Below are positions 10,339 to 20,632 of a DNA stretch of 64,000 nt, piece by piece. The notes under the pieces were generated by a model. That model worked only from the letters and a program-made list of their open reading frames with translations, was not told the origin of the DNA and searched no databases. This stretch comes from Sternotherus odoratus (lineage: Eukaryota; Chordata; Testudines; Kinosternidae): contig JAVMKO010000006.1 of assembly GCA_032164245.1 (NCBI GenBank), forward strand, positions 22,888,319 through 22,952,318, given 5' to 3'. Numbering within the stretch: the first letter of the stretch is position 1; each line of letters opens with the position of its first letter. A program made the position numbers and the translations under genes.

Positions 10339-13300
10339 CTTGAATCACAGCCTGAGACAGCAGCTGCACAGGGAGTTCGTCTCCCACTTCTTCCAACCAC
10401 CACAACTAGTGGTTGTCTAAGCAATCATCTTACCCAGAGAACGTCACATATCACTGACTGAGGTGGATAATTTGTAGAGTGGGTGGCTGTTAAAATTCTG
10501 GCATCACATCACTTGTCTCCCATTTGCAAACAATTGAAATAGCTCTTGTAGAAGAAACGATTTGTTCCAAACAGTGTCCTTTCCCCAGTGTTATGGCTGT
10601 GATCATGAGATCTCAAGTGAAGGTTTCAGTTCCATGGAAATGTGTTACCACTTTGTTTGATAGAAGTCCGCCTCTCTCACAGAAGTATAAACATGGTTTC
10701 AATCCAGGTCAGTGTGCTAGCAAGGAACACTAGAGGAAAATATACCATGTGCACCTTTCCAACAAAACAGTTGCTCACTCTGTCTGCTACATCAATCCCA
10801 AGGGAACCAAACAATTAAGTATATTTTTATAACAAATAGTTTTCGGGTGGAAGAGTTGTGCTCTGAGTATTATATTGTCAGCTTGAGAGTTTTGACTGTG
10901 CCGAAGAGGGGCAAAATGGCTAATAATATTTCCAGTGACCCACATACCATGAAACATCTGCTGGCAACATGGCTGGCTTATTGCCCAAGTTCCACTATGA
11001 GCCATCTCCAGCTGATCTGCTTTGCCCTTACCATGATCAGGAGATGCTACTGCAAGCAAAGGAAATAGTTAGGAATACAAAAGTAAGTAAGTTGGCCATA
11101 TCAAATTAAAAAATAAGCCACCACAAACTTGTCCATTAAAAAAAACCACTACCACTATTTAATGTAAATCTTGCTAAATGTCCCACCCCCCAATAAAGAT
11201 AAGAATATACAACATTTTTATCATGACCCTTCATGCTTGCAAAATGCAGGTTGTTAAGCTCTAGCTTTTGGTGATGTTTGTTCACAGTGTGATTAGACAA
11301 AGCTTTGAGGCAAAGAAAGCACTCAGAACAGAAGTACCTTTTGTACTGTCATATTCCACCATTGTATTAAGTACAGTATTATTCCGTTTGCAGAGACAGA
11401 AAAACAATATTTTTAGAAGCCCTTGTGTTCCCTCCTTGTTCTTACAACTGAAATGGTGTTACCCTGTCAGGCAAGTACATTGATCTAACTTGACTGTCAT
11501 CCTCCCCCTCCATTATTTAGGGTTATTACTTTTTATTATTATTTTTATTCAAATCAGTAATTACTCTCCACTTTCACTTTTTTATGATTTCTTTGTTCTT
11601 ACATTTATGCATTCAGTCTCCTTTATAAATGCATGTGACTGCTCAGAATATAGCCATAATCATACCTAATATTGTTCAAATTAATAGTCACTCACTTGTG
11701 ATTATTACTTCTTTTGCACCTTTTATTGCCAATGTAACAAACCTTGCCAACCCAATACAAAAAGGCTTTCAGCATTTAGTCTTCCCAACAGAGAATTCTC
11801 TAGTTACTCTGTAGGACTCTTGTTAATCTCAGTAAAGGCCAAAGAGAACCATTGATACAGTGAGAACAAAGGTCACTCTGAAACTCACTGGATAACGTGG
11901 CCTAAGGCAAGATTCACACCACTTTGATTAGCACAGAACCCACAGGAATGTTTTCTCTGTCAAGCTAGCATCAGCCTATCCTTCCATATATGCATGGCCT
12001 CGCTAATTTTGTTTCAAGCAGTTGTGTTAAAGGGCCCAGCCTTGTGACGTGCTGAACCCCCAGAACGCCTAGTGATTTGAATGTGACTTGTGAGCACGTA
12101 GCATTTCACATCATCAGGCTCTAGTCTGAAGCAACAACTACCGATGATCTCACCAGTCCTAAAGTGCATGTCATGTTAAACTTCAAGAGTCAAAGTAACC
12201 AGGCCTCCGGCCCCCACTTCCTCAAAGCCATAGAAATAGTCAGAATAAACTCAGTGAACCAAAGAGGCCCCAATACATCCATTTTCTAGCCTGACCTGCT
12301 CACAACTTTGCAGATCTGCATGAAATTCCAGAGCGGACAATAAGTGCATGCTTTAGTGAGGGGCACAATGTACTCCAGCTGTATATTTAAAATACAAGGC
12401 TACAAAAGCAAAGCAAAAAAATACGACAGTGAGCGACAGCAAAGATGATCCCTTAGGTACCATAGCTAGAGGCTTAATGGCAGATGATACTGCAAAATGT
12501 CTTCAAGATGGAGTATTTACAAACCTACTTTACAAGAATTTTGTGCCATTCATCACAAGTCTTTAATACTAAGTCTTACCTTATTAGTTCCAATCCAACT
12601 AAGTGGCTCTGTAAGTGTTTTCAAAGGTTTCCTTTGTTAAACACAGGTTGGGAAATCACAACATGCTATTCCAATTTCCCACCCTGCCTCCTATCAGAGA
12701 GGGATTTTTTCAGCTTTGCCTCAACCCTTCTGAATATTCCAGACATGTAGGGTTCTTCATTTGATTCATTCTGATAATTTTTTTAGTCAATATTACTTTT
12801 TAGACTATACCGGTATTGCAAATTAAATATTATTTATAGCTTTAATTTGTGTCCTGTTTGGATTATACATGCACAGGGCTAACTTGGCTATCATGATTAT
12901 CATATTTTTTATACTCCTCCTAAAATTAAAATCCATTCTTGTCTTTAAATGTTTTATTGTACTTCTCTTTCTTTTTTTGCATTGTACGGTCCATGATTAA
13001 TTCTGTTAGCCAAGTGCATATGGCTTGCTTAGCTATCATCAATTATCTTCATCATTGTTGCCTCAGAATGAGCATTTTATTATTACCTTTTTTCATTTTT
13101 TCAATTATCAGATGCGCTCTCACATTCCCATAGTTTTCATACTATACACAGGCCCACATTTAGGGGCAAGAACCCAAGTACTTACTTATTTTAAGACAAT
13201 GTGTATTTTCCATGGAAGAAATGAGAAAAAAGGTCAGAATTTCACCCTTGAAGTGGAATTCTACTTTTAGAAGCGGATTTGGCCATTTTTACATCACCAA

Positions 13301-14392
13301 AACAAGATTCTTTTAAAAAGCTGGTAGGGTCCCAGATTGGGGATAGATGAACTGATTTAGAGTAAATGAGAATCCCAGTGAACCTTTGGACCTTGAATAA
13401 CTGAACTTGAATCAAATATTCTCCTGGATCCTCAAAATTTTCAGAGACTTGAGAAGGTTGTTTGAGGGTTCTTTCTCATCCCCCATTACTTGTAGGACTA
13501 GCACCAGAAATGCCCAAATATCACAAAACAGATTGTGTTCATAGAATTTCTACCCAGAACCGGAAATGTCAAAAATGACACAGGAGAAAGTCTGTTCTTG
13601 TGAAATGAGTCCACTTTTTCAGGTTCAGGGAGTACAGATAGATTAGTTCAGAGTCCCAGCCCTTAGATATTCCTCTGAACTGAACTCTACCTCCACACTT
13701 TGCAAAGCTGGCGTAAGTTTAGATAAGTTAAATAAATTGTGCTGGGGTACATCCTGGAATGACGGAAACAATGCCAAATCGATGACATCATTTCTCTATT
13801 TCATTCATTTGCATTCAGACAGAACTGACTACCTCTGAGCCCCATATCCACTGTAGTCTTTTTCTGAGAGCCTTCAGTAAGGGGAAACTATTGATTTTGG
13901 CTGTTGGAATTTTTACAGTCCCATTATGAAGCATTAAAAAAAAAGAGAGATCACTAGAGAAACATTTCATATAATGCCACAAACTCTTTTTATGAGATGA
14001 ATATTTCAAAACGTCCATTAATTCTTGTGATATTCTAATTTAGGTCCTTTGATTAAAAAAATAAATGAAATAGGGGAATCTCCAAAATCTTTGTACAATA
14101 AATCTGTCTAGCCCAGAATCTACTCATCATTCCATGAATCAGTGATTAAATTAGATCTGTGCACATCCTTAAGTTTCGTAAGGAATACTGCATGTGGACA
14201 CCATGGACGAAGTTGACACACAAGATCAGAGTTGCTGCTGGTTGCCTGGACAAAGTGCAGTAGTGCTGGCATGAGGAGGCCTCATACTAATCTTTCAGGC
14301 TTAAAAACTTGATGGTGGTAACTGAGATTAAGGAGGAGGAGAAAATAAATAAGAATAAAAATCCCTCTGAATGGGGTGGGATAGTTTAGGCT
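10339..14392. other. 4-kb stretch with no recognised gene or clear repeat
   Basis: AT-rich, CpG-poor DNA. Open frames reach only 90 codons and overlap in several frames. No tRNA, splice-bounded exon or terminal inverted repeat is visible. Around 13690-13810 a block containing GGAATGACGGAAACAATGCC and ATCGATGACATCATTTC reads like conserved non-coding DNA. This is impression only. Confidence 0.35.
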
Positions 14393-14556
14393 TTGATTTT
14401 CAGAAGTGAGAAGCCATTTTGGTTGCCAAAACATCCAGCGGTGGCTTCATTTTTAGAGGGTAGGTGTTCGTTACTGCCTCAAAATCTGGCATCTTTAACC
14501 CCTAAAATCTGAGATATTCAAAATCACTAGGGAATAGCTTTTGAAAAATCGTGGCT
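14393..14556. mobile_element. Palindromic MITE relic of the GATTTTCAAAAG family
   Basis: The left end is TTGATTTTCAGAAGTGAGAAG; near the right end CACTAGGGAATAGCTTTTGAAAAATC gives the inverse GATTTTTCAAAAGC. Several copies of this short palindromic family occur in the window (14650, 16186, 19259, 47149). It is non-coding and old. Confidence 0.45.
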
Positions 14557-14649
14557 GTATAATCCTGTCAAGGGTAGAGCAGTAGACAAAGAATCAGAAC
14601 TCAGAGGTTCTATTCCCTGCTTTGCCTTTGGATAAGTCACTCTGGCCAA

Positions 14650-14821
14650 GATTTTCCAAAGTGGTTTGAGGTGCCTCAGTATTTTAGGTGCCCAGCAGTA
14701 GGTACCTTAATGGGGCCTGCTTTTCAGAAAGTACTGAGGCCCCATCCTCTGAAAACCACACCTCTTTAAATTCTCTAATTGGGAACCCAAAAACTTTAGC
14801 CCCTTTTGAAAATATTGGTCT
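14650..14821. mobile_element. Palindromic MITE relic inside MIR
   Basis: It begins AAGATTTTCCAAAGTGG and ends CCCCTTTTGAAAATATTGG, an inverted pair. Internal blocks GGTGCCTCAGTATTTTAGG and GTACTGAGGCCCC are also inverted relative to each other. It splits the MIR at 14571-15055. Confidence 0.5.
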
Positions 14822-14832
14822 CAATATTTCTG

Positions 14833-14957
14833 GGCCAGATTCTGATATCCTTATTCATGTTTTATAACATCTTGCTCTGGGTGTAGCCATGCTGACATCA
14901 GTGGGACTTCTGGAGTAAGGTGCTACACAGTGTAAAGGTATCAGAATTGATCCCTCT
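14833..14957. mobile_element. Palindromic MITE relic (GGCCAGATTCTGAT family)
   Basis: Left end GGGCCAGATTCTGATATCC; right end GGTATCAGAATTGATCCC, an inverted match. The centre includes GACATCAGTGGGACTTCTGGAG. It is the second of two elements lodged in the MIR. Confidence 0.55.
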
Positions 14958-15055
14958 GTGCCTTTGCTTTCCAATTAGTAAAATGGACCCAACATCTATC
15001 GACCTCCCAGAGGTATTGGGTGTCTAACTAACTAATGCTTATAATGTGCTTTAAA

Positions 15056-16185
15056 ATAGTAGGACAAAATATCATCCAAATGTTATCCAAAGGCTGACTG
15101 GTTTTTATCAAAAAGAGTTCCAGATTTTTACCCACATCATTAGTTTGGAATGACCACTCCTTCACTTGTGCTGTTGTGTGGGAGAACTATTTCTACCTAA
15201 AATGATTTTGCATTGCTTGGTAACTAAGTCTCTGCCTCTTTTAAACATTGTTGTAATTATTAACAATCACATAATAGTTCACATCTTTACAAAGTCCATC
15301 CAAAATTACCATTGATATACATTCCAAATTTCCATTGGAATACAGGAATTTGCAATTGCATAACATCTTCTCTTGCTTTTGCTAAAGAGCAGGATTAGCA
15401 ATGGTAGACTGTTTTCGGTACTTCTTTGTTCTGAACAGTTTTAGTGACAAGAAATCTGGATAAAAAACTTTGTCACATTATATTTTAAGACTATGTAGCG
15501 GCAAAAAAGAATGGTGTGCATCTAGGAGCATTATGAAGGAGGAAAGCTAAGTGATAAAATGCAACTTTAGCATAATAACAGTAATTCAGTCTCTGACAGT
15601 AAATGCTATTATACCCCCTTTAAAAGACTAGAATAAGTCATAATTGAAATGACAATTAGGATAATCCTCATGTAATGAAGATTATTTTGAAAGAAAAAAA
15701 ATTGGTGTGTGTATATTTACTGTACCTCAGTACAGTTTGACTTTTCTGTTTGCCTGGAGAGCCAAAGCGAATATGCAGGTATTTCCTACCCATTTGCTGC
15801 TACAGCTGTTCTCCCTATTCATGTATCGTAGTAGATGATTCCCTCCTTGTCTAAAACAAAAACATTTGACTCTTTAGCTAGGCAGCTAAGTCTTTTGCTG
15901 CTGATCAGATACCAGAGAGAGAGGCAATCTTATAAAAGGTTAGTTGGATCGGTTAGTCATAGAATTCCACATAACCCCCAAAGAATTCAATGCATTTACA
16001 CTGTGTTTCATCATAGCTCTAACGAGGAAGTTTCCAACAGCACTGGCATTTTACAAAGGACAATGAGTTACAGCAGACACTCCTGTAGCTGAGAACCAAT
16101 ATATGGTAGGTAGCCTTTCAAATAGTATGAATTGCATAGAACACAGACTGACCTCCTGAAGGCACTAGTAACAACGTTGGCTTGA
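15056..16185. other. Unassigned intergenic DNA
   Basis: No gene or repeat recognised. The 85-codon frame at 15835-16092 has no domain or splice support. Confidence 0.3.
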
Positions 16186-16284
16186 ATTTTCAAAGGTGTC
16201 CAAGGGAGTTAGGCACCCAAATCCCATTGAAATGCAATGAGATTTGAGCCTCTCATTTTTAGGCTCCTTTGAAAATCCTAGTTT
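16186..16284. mobile_element. Palindromic MITE, best copy of the GATTTTCAAAAG family
   Basis: GAATTTTCAAAGGTGTCCAA at the left pairs with TAGGCTCCTTTGAAAATCC at the right, around a centre with CCCATTGAAATGCAATGAGA. At about 100 bp it is the most complete of the five copies seen here. Confidence 0.6.
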
Positions 16285-16885
16285 TTCCTAATCAAGCACC
16301 CTGCCAGCCAAGACACTTAGATTGTACAGCTCAGGCAAAGTGGGACACAACCCACTCCACACTTATCCATAGAAAGGCAATCCAGAGGAAACAGAAGGGA
16401 TAGGATTTGGTGGGGGAGGGAACTGGCACAAGTAATAAATGAGATCACTATAATAAACCCTGAAATAAAAATCCCTTGGTGAGCAGAGATGGATGTTAAG
16501 CGGGAGGCCCGCTCCCCAGTGCTCATGACAGCAAAAGCACTTCTGCACTAAAATGTAATACAGACTAGCGTAAAGGTTGCAACCCAATCTCTAAATACTA
16601 GGGGCATCCGAGGACCAATACCCCGTAGGACAAGGAAAAGGTGGTGATGTCAAAATGTAGCCAGAGCCTAAAATGTTTAGGAGCTTTAAAAACCAACAAG
16701 GCCAATATAAGTTGCCTGTCAGGACTAGTCCCATAGTTTCCACATTGCTTTCAGGTCCTCGGGGATTAACAGTGCTATAGAAAGGTAATTAAAAGCAAAA
16801 AATACCAGGAAGCCAGCATTGTCCAGTGGTCAGGGAATAGGGATTTGAGCCAGGAGGCCTGCATGCTAGTCCTGACTCTGCCATT

Positions 16886-17107
16886 AAATAAAAATAAATA
16901 AATAAATGGAGATATACCAATCTCCTAGAACTGGAAAGACCTTGAAGGTCATCGAGTCCAGTCCCCTGCCTTCACTAGCAGGATCGAGTACTGTCCCCTG
17001 ACAGATTTTTTTTTTTTTTTTGCCCCAGATCCCTAAATGCCCCCCTCAAGGATTGAACTCACAACCCTGGCAGGCCAATGCTCAAACCACTGAGCTATCC
17101 CTCCCCC
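16886..17107 (-). mobile_element. tRNA-derived SINE (turtle type), minus orientation, with AAAT tail
   Basis: On the minus strand the element starts with a tRNA-like head: GGGATAGCTCAGTGGTTTGA (A box region) and GGGTTGTGAGTTCAATCC (B box). It ends CTAGGAGATTGGTATATC followed by a (TTTA)n tail (16886-16908 on the plus strand). A 16-base T run lies inside. The tail differs from that of the SINE at 10145, so two turtle SINE subfamilies are present. It is inserted in a MIR. Confidence 0.85.
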
Positions 17108-17142
17108 CCTTAGCCAGCTTTATAACCTGGGGCAAGTCCTGT

Positions 17143-17222
17143 ACTGCCTTATCCAACTCCCATTAAAGTCAACGGACAGACGGACGCCTGTGAGACTGTA
17201 ATGGGAACTGGATCAGGCACTT
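17143..17222. mobile_element. Small palindromic element in MIR
   Basis: TGCCTTATCCAACTCCCATT at the left pairs with AATGGGAACTGGATCAGGCA at the right, about 20-bp imperfect inverted arms. The element interrupts the 3' half of the MIR. Confidence 0.5.
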
Positions 17223-17310
17223 AATCTCTCTTCCGGTTGCCCTATTTTGTCGCAATGATACTTACCACCCTCCTTTGCAAAATTCTTTGAGATTTACATG
17301 TGAAAATTGC

Positions 17311-18141
17311 TATGTAAATGTTGTGAAATGTTCTGGTTTAGTTCAGGATTTTGTACTTTCTTTTTCTCAGTTCATTTCAAAGTGTGTAATTAATGAAAAG
17401 CCTTTAAGAAAATCCCTGGGAGACTTCCTAAGGCCAGGAGCTGGTTTACCTGTAATATTTGGCAATGGAATAGGATGTGTCATGCCTTTGTTGTGGGTTT
17501 GTAATTAGAACCAGGGAATATATATATTACTTGCAGAGCTTTATTAATGTGAACTACCGAAAATGGCTTTCAAATGGTTATTTCTTCTTAGACCTGACCT
17601 AGTTCTAATAATTTGCCATTCAAAAGATGCAGAACTTAGATCTTTGCAGGAAGTGGTTACAATTCTCTGTGAACAGTGGCCTAAAAGGGTTGCCATATGT
17701 AGTCAAATACATTAGCACAGTAGGGAGATGTGATCTTTTCTAAGGCTATTATTCTAATCATTTCATCTAGTCCCTTGTCCATATATAATATGCACTGGCA
17801 CAAAATTAATTTAATGCTCTTTTTTTTAAAAAAAAAATCCTTGCTATAGTACAAAAACCCTCTGACAAAGCACGGTGTATTGAACATGTGCTTTTAGGAA
17901 GTCCTTCAATTCCCTGTTAACTGCACAATGCGGTGGCGTCAGAGTGGTCTAGATAACCAAGTTTTTCTTTATTTTATGGCAATATGAAATAATAGCTGGA
18001 AGGCAAATGGGGTAGCCAGCACTAACTTTCAATATGTATAATTACTATGAAACAATTGCACATATATTATTATTATATATATTGTCTATATCTGATTGCA
18101 TCCCTCTCCATACCCTCCCCTTTCTTATGTCACTCATCTTA
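17311..18141. other. Unassigned intergenic DNA
   Basis: AT-rich, no gene, no recognisable repeat apart from short TA-rich and A/T runs near 17821-17838 and 18063-18082. Confidence 0.3.
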
Positions 18142-18234
18142 GGCCCCGATCCTGCAAGCTACTTGATGCAAACTTGATTGGGGCTGCACATGGATCCATC
18201 TCTGAGGAGCCACTTGCAATATATTGAGGCCTTA
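18142..18234. mobile_element. Palindromic element of the GGCCCCGATCCTGCAA family
   Basis: Left end TAGGCCCCGATCCTGCAAG; right end TTGCAATATATTGAGGCCTTA, the inverted and mutated counterpart. A second copy is at 20518-20632. It is short and non-coding, about 93 bp. Confidence 0.55.
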
Positions 18235-18589
18235 AACGGAAAAGCTGTCCAGGATGGGGACTATGCCCTCCTGTTAGTGCAGTACTCAGTACAGTGGAGC
18301 ACACATCTTGATAATAAAATAATTAACATTTTTAAAGTATCATCTAGACATTATGGCCAAAGTCTTATTTATGGCTGGGGTAACATAGAATTTCGCCACT
18401 TTTCAGTCTTTTCATTTTATGTTGTTGTTAGTGCAGAAAAGCACAATATATAGTCTTTTTTCACTCTAAAAGGTTGTCATGGAATATTTAAGGACAGATA
18501 AATAGATATCCATATGAATAGACTCTGAACCAATGTGTTACATATTCTGAGCTTACATCACTAAAGAATGCATAGTTAGTGAATACTAC

Positions 18590-18716
18590 TACTTAGTGCT
18601 TACAAAGTGTTTTACACATTCAAGGCTCTGTACAAATTTAACTAATTCTCACCATAACCCTGAGAGGTAGATGTCATTAATCCCATTTTCCAGATGGGGA
18701 AACTGAGGTAAATAGT
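18590..18716 (+). mobile_element. Ancient LINE (L2/L3-type) 3' tail
   Basis: The order TACTTAGTGCTTACAAAGTG, CCATAACCCTGAGAGGTAG, then CCATTTTCCAGATGGGGAAA is the well-known 3' region of ancient amniote non-LTR elements. It is truncated and diverged. Confidence 0.6.
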
Positions 18717-18977
18717 TCATGAGATTTGACTTGGGGCCCAATCCAATGCCCGTAGACATTGATGCAATGGTTTTCTGGATGGACTACACCCTTACAGACA
18801 GGCACAATATTTTACCATTACTGAAGTTAAAATTTAGGGTTTTAATTCTTTCAGCTTGCTTGGAAAAGAGAGACCTGAGCAGGAACTCCAGTTCTGATCC
18901 TAGTGCCGACAGTCTCTAAATAATTCACTTCACCTCTCTACTTCAGTTTCTCCAGAAGTAAAATGGAAAAAACTATA

Positions 18978-19218
18978 GCTATGTCTACACTGCATTTTTG
19001 TCAGTAAAACTTGTGTCAGTCGGGGATGTGACCCGACTGACAAAAAAATTACCAATGAAAAGCACTGGTGTAGACAGCTCTTTGTCGGCTGGAGACATTC
19101 TCCACTGACCACCTTGAGGTTTCTCCTGCCAACAAAGAGCAGCTACACTGGAGACCTTGCAGAGGCACTGCTTTAGTGCACAGCTGTGCCACTGTAAGGT
19201 ATGCAGTGTAGACATAGC
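18978..19218. mobile_element. Harbinger-like MITE (GCTATGTCTACACTGCA termini)
   Basis: The left end, GCTATGTCTACACTGCA, is the exact inverse of the right end, TGCAGTGTAGACATAGC. Internally TTTTGTCAGTAAAACTTGTG and GTTTCTCCTGCCAACAAAGA mark the family also present at 45063-45352. The 17-bp termini are perfect. Flanking ATA and TTA give only an approximate 3-bp duplication. Confidence 0.8.
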
Positions 19219-19258
19219 TTAATACTTCCTCTTATTTCAGAATATCCTGCAAGTTAGG

Positions 19259-19345
19259 GCAGGATTTTCAAGAGCTCCTAAGGGAATGAGGTGCCTAAAT
19301 CCTATTGAAAGTTGGTGCACATGGATGCCTAAAGCCACGTTGAAA
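19259..19345. mobile_element. Palindromic MITE relic (GATTTTCAAAAG family)
   Basis: CAGGATTTTCAAGAGCTCCT and GCCTAAAGCCACGTTGAAAA form a diverged inverted pair around TGCCTAAATCCTATTGAAAG. Old and non-coding. Confidence 0.4.
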
Positions 19346-19369
19346 ACTCCACTCTGAATGTGTGTGAAG

Positions 19370-19700
19370 TGCTTTGAAAATTTAAAGTGATACTTTAGTT
19401 GGTCAACGTTTTTTGGCCACAATTTTTTCCCAATGAATTTTTGTGAAACAGAATTTTTTTTCTGGGAAAATGTCAGATTTTCCAGTTTTTCAAGGGAATG
19501 TTTGAAATGAAACATTTCATTTCAATTGAGAATGTTAAGGTTTTCCATTTCAACCTTTCCAAATCAAAGTTTTCTGAACATTTTGTTCTGGTGAAATTTA
19601 CCATATTTTGAATTTTTCCACTTTGGGATGAAAACAAGTGTCTAAATATCTGAACTTTCACCAGGATTAAAATTCTGTTTTGTAAACTGTTCTAATCAGC
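19370..19700. repeat. AT-rich dispersed repeat of the AAATTTT type
   Basis: Reused words such as GAAACATTTCATTTCAATTG, GTTTTTCAAGGGAATG and TGAATTTTTGTGAAACAGAA mark the same family as the longer copy at 37198-38294. Confidence 0.4.
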
Positions 19701-20517
19701 ACCTAATTATAGGTGCCTATGTTTATCAATTCAGTTAAATATTTCATGTTGGAAAAAAAATCTTGGTTAGTCTTTGATATTTAGAATCCACTTCTTTAAT
19801 TAACTCTTCTTCTATATATTACTTCAGTCCGAGAAGTCGCTGTGCATATTGCTGACATTAAAACAATAATGTTCCAAAGAAAATAATTCAACTGCTGATA
19901 TGTGTGTTGTACATTAAAGTTCATCAGAAAGATATGCTTTCCTTACCATACATGACAGGCTGTCCTCCGTGTTAGGGCTTTCCCTGCAAGCTGTAAACAA
20001 GTAAACATTACATTCTGTAGAACTGAGAATTATTTAACAAGGTAATATGCTAGATATCAAAATAATTAGCCTAAACAGTAATGAGGATTTGATGAGATTT
20101 TTTGCACAACTGAATGACAGACACAAATGCTTTGGTTTTTTTTAAACCTACCTTGTGGCTAATGACCTCAGGTGGGAATATGAGAGTATTGCATTTAAAA
20201 AGCAAGAAACTTGAGGAATAAATCCAAATGTGGGCTTTTATTGCACTGTGTGCTATGTAGAGAAAGATCAAAATCAGAACCTTTTAGCCAAACCTCAAAC
20301 ATCAGCATTTTTGATAAAGCAGGGCACAGCAAAACCTGAAAAAACAAAACACAGATTTCTAGGCCCATCTCTAATGCTATTTTGAGATGGCACGGTGTGA
20401 ATGAGTCTGTGTTTTTTAAACGGCAGCATGCTTTTTTATTTAATTTGACACCACAGCATTAAAGACGAAGATTCCAGAGAGTTTAACATTAGCTATTCTC
20501 AAAAAAATCTTATTCAG

Positions 20518-20632
20518 TGGCCCCGATCTTGAAATCGGACCCATGCAAGTGGACCCACTGCCTGTGCAGAGACCTAGCTTCACACAAGGGTCTATCTACA
20601 CGTATTCGATTGCAAGATCAAGGCCAAGTTTT
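20518..20632. mobile_element. Palindromic element of the GGCCCCGATCCTGCAA family
   Basis: Left GGCCCCGATCTTGAAATCGG; right GATTGCAAGATCAAGGCCAA, an inverted match. Second copy of the family at 18142-18234. Confidence 0.55.

Larger units (their letters stand above)
14571..15055 (+). mobile_element. MIR SINE interrupted by two later insertions
   Basis: The central MIR part appears at 14571-14645: TAGACAAAGAATCAGAACTC, then TTCTATTCCCTGC and a GATAAGTCACT block. The 3' part appears at 14955-15055: CTCTGTGCCTTTGCTTTCC then AATTAGTAAAATGGACCC. About 310 bp of two palindromic elements separate the halves. MIRs are ancient tRNA-derived, CORE-containing SINEs shared by amniotes, so the insertions are younger. 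Confidence 0.6.
16815..17310 (+). mobile_element. MIR SINE carrying two younger insertions
   Basis: MIR parts are visible at about 16815-16885 (GTCCAGTGGTCAGGG, GTCCTGACTCTGCCATTA), 17110-17140 (ATAACCTGGGGCAAGTCCT) and 17223-17310 (TTTTGTCGCAATGATACTTACC, TTTGCAAAATTCTTTGAGA). A tRNA-derived SINE (16886-17107) and a small palindromic element (17143-17222) separate them. The order and orientation are those of a single MIR. Confidence 0.65.
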
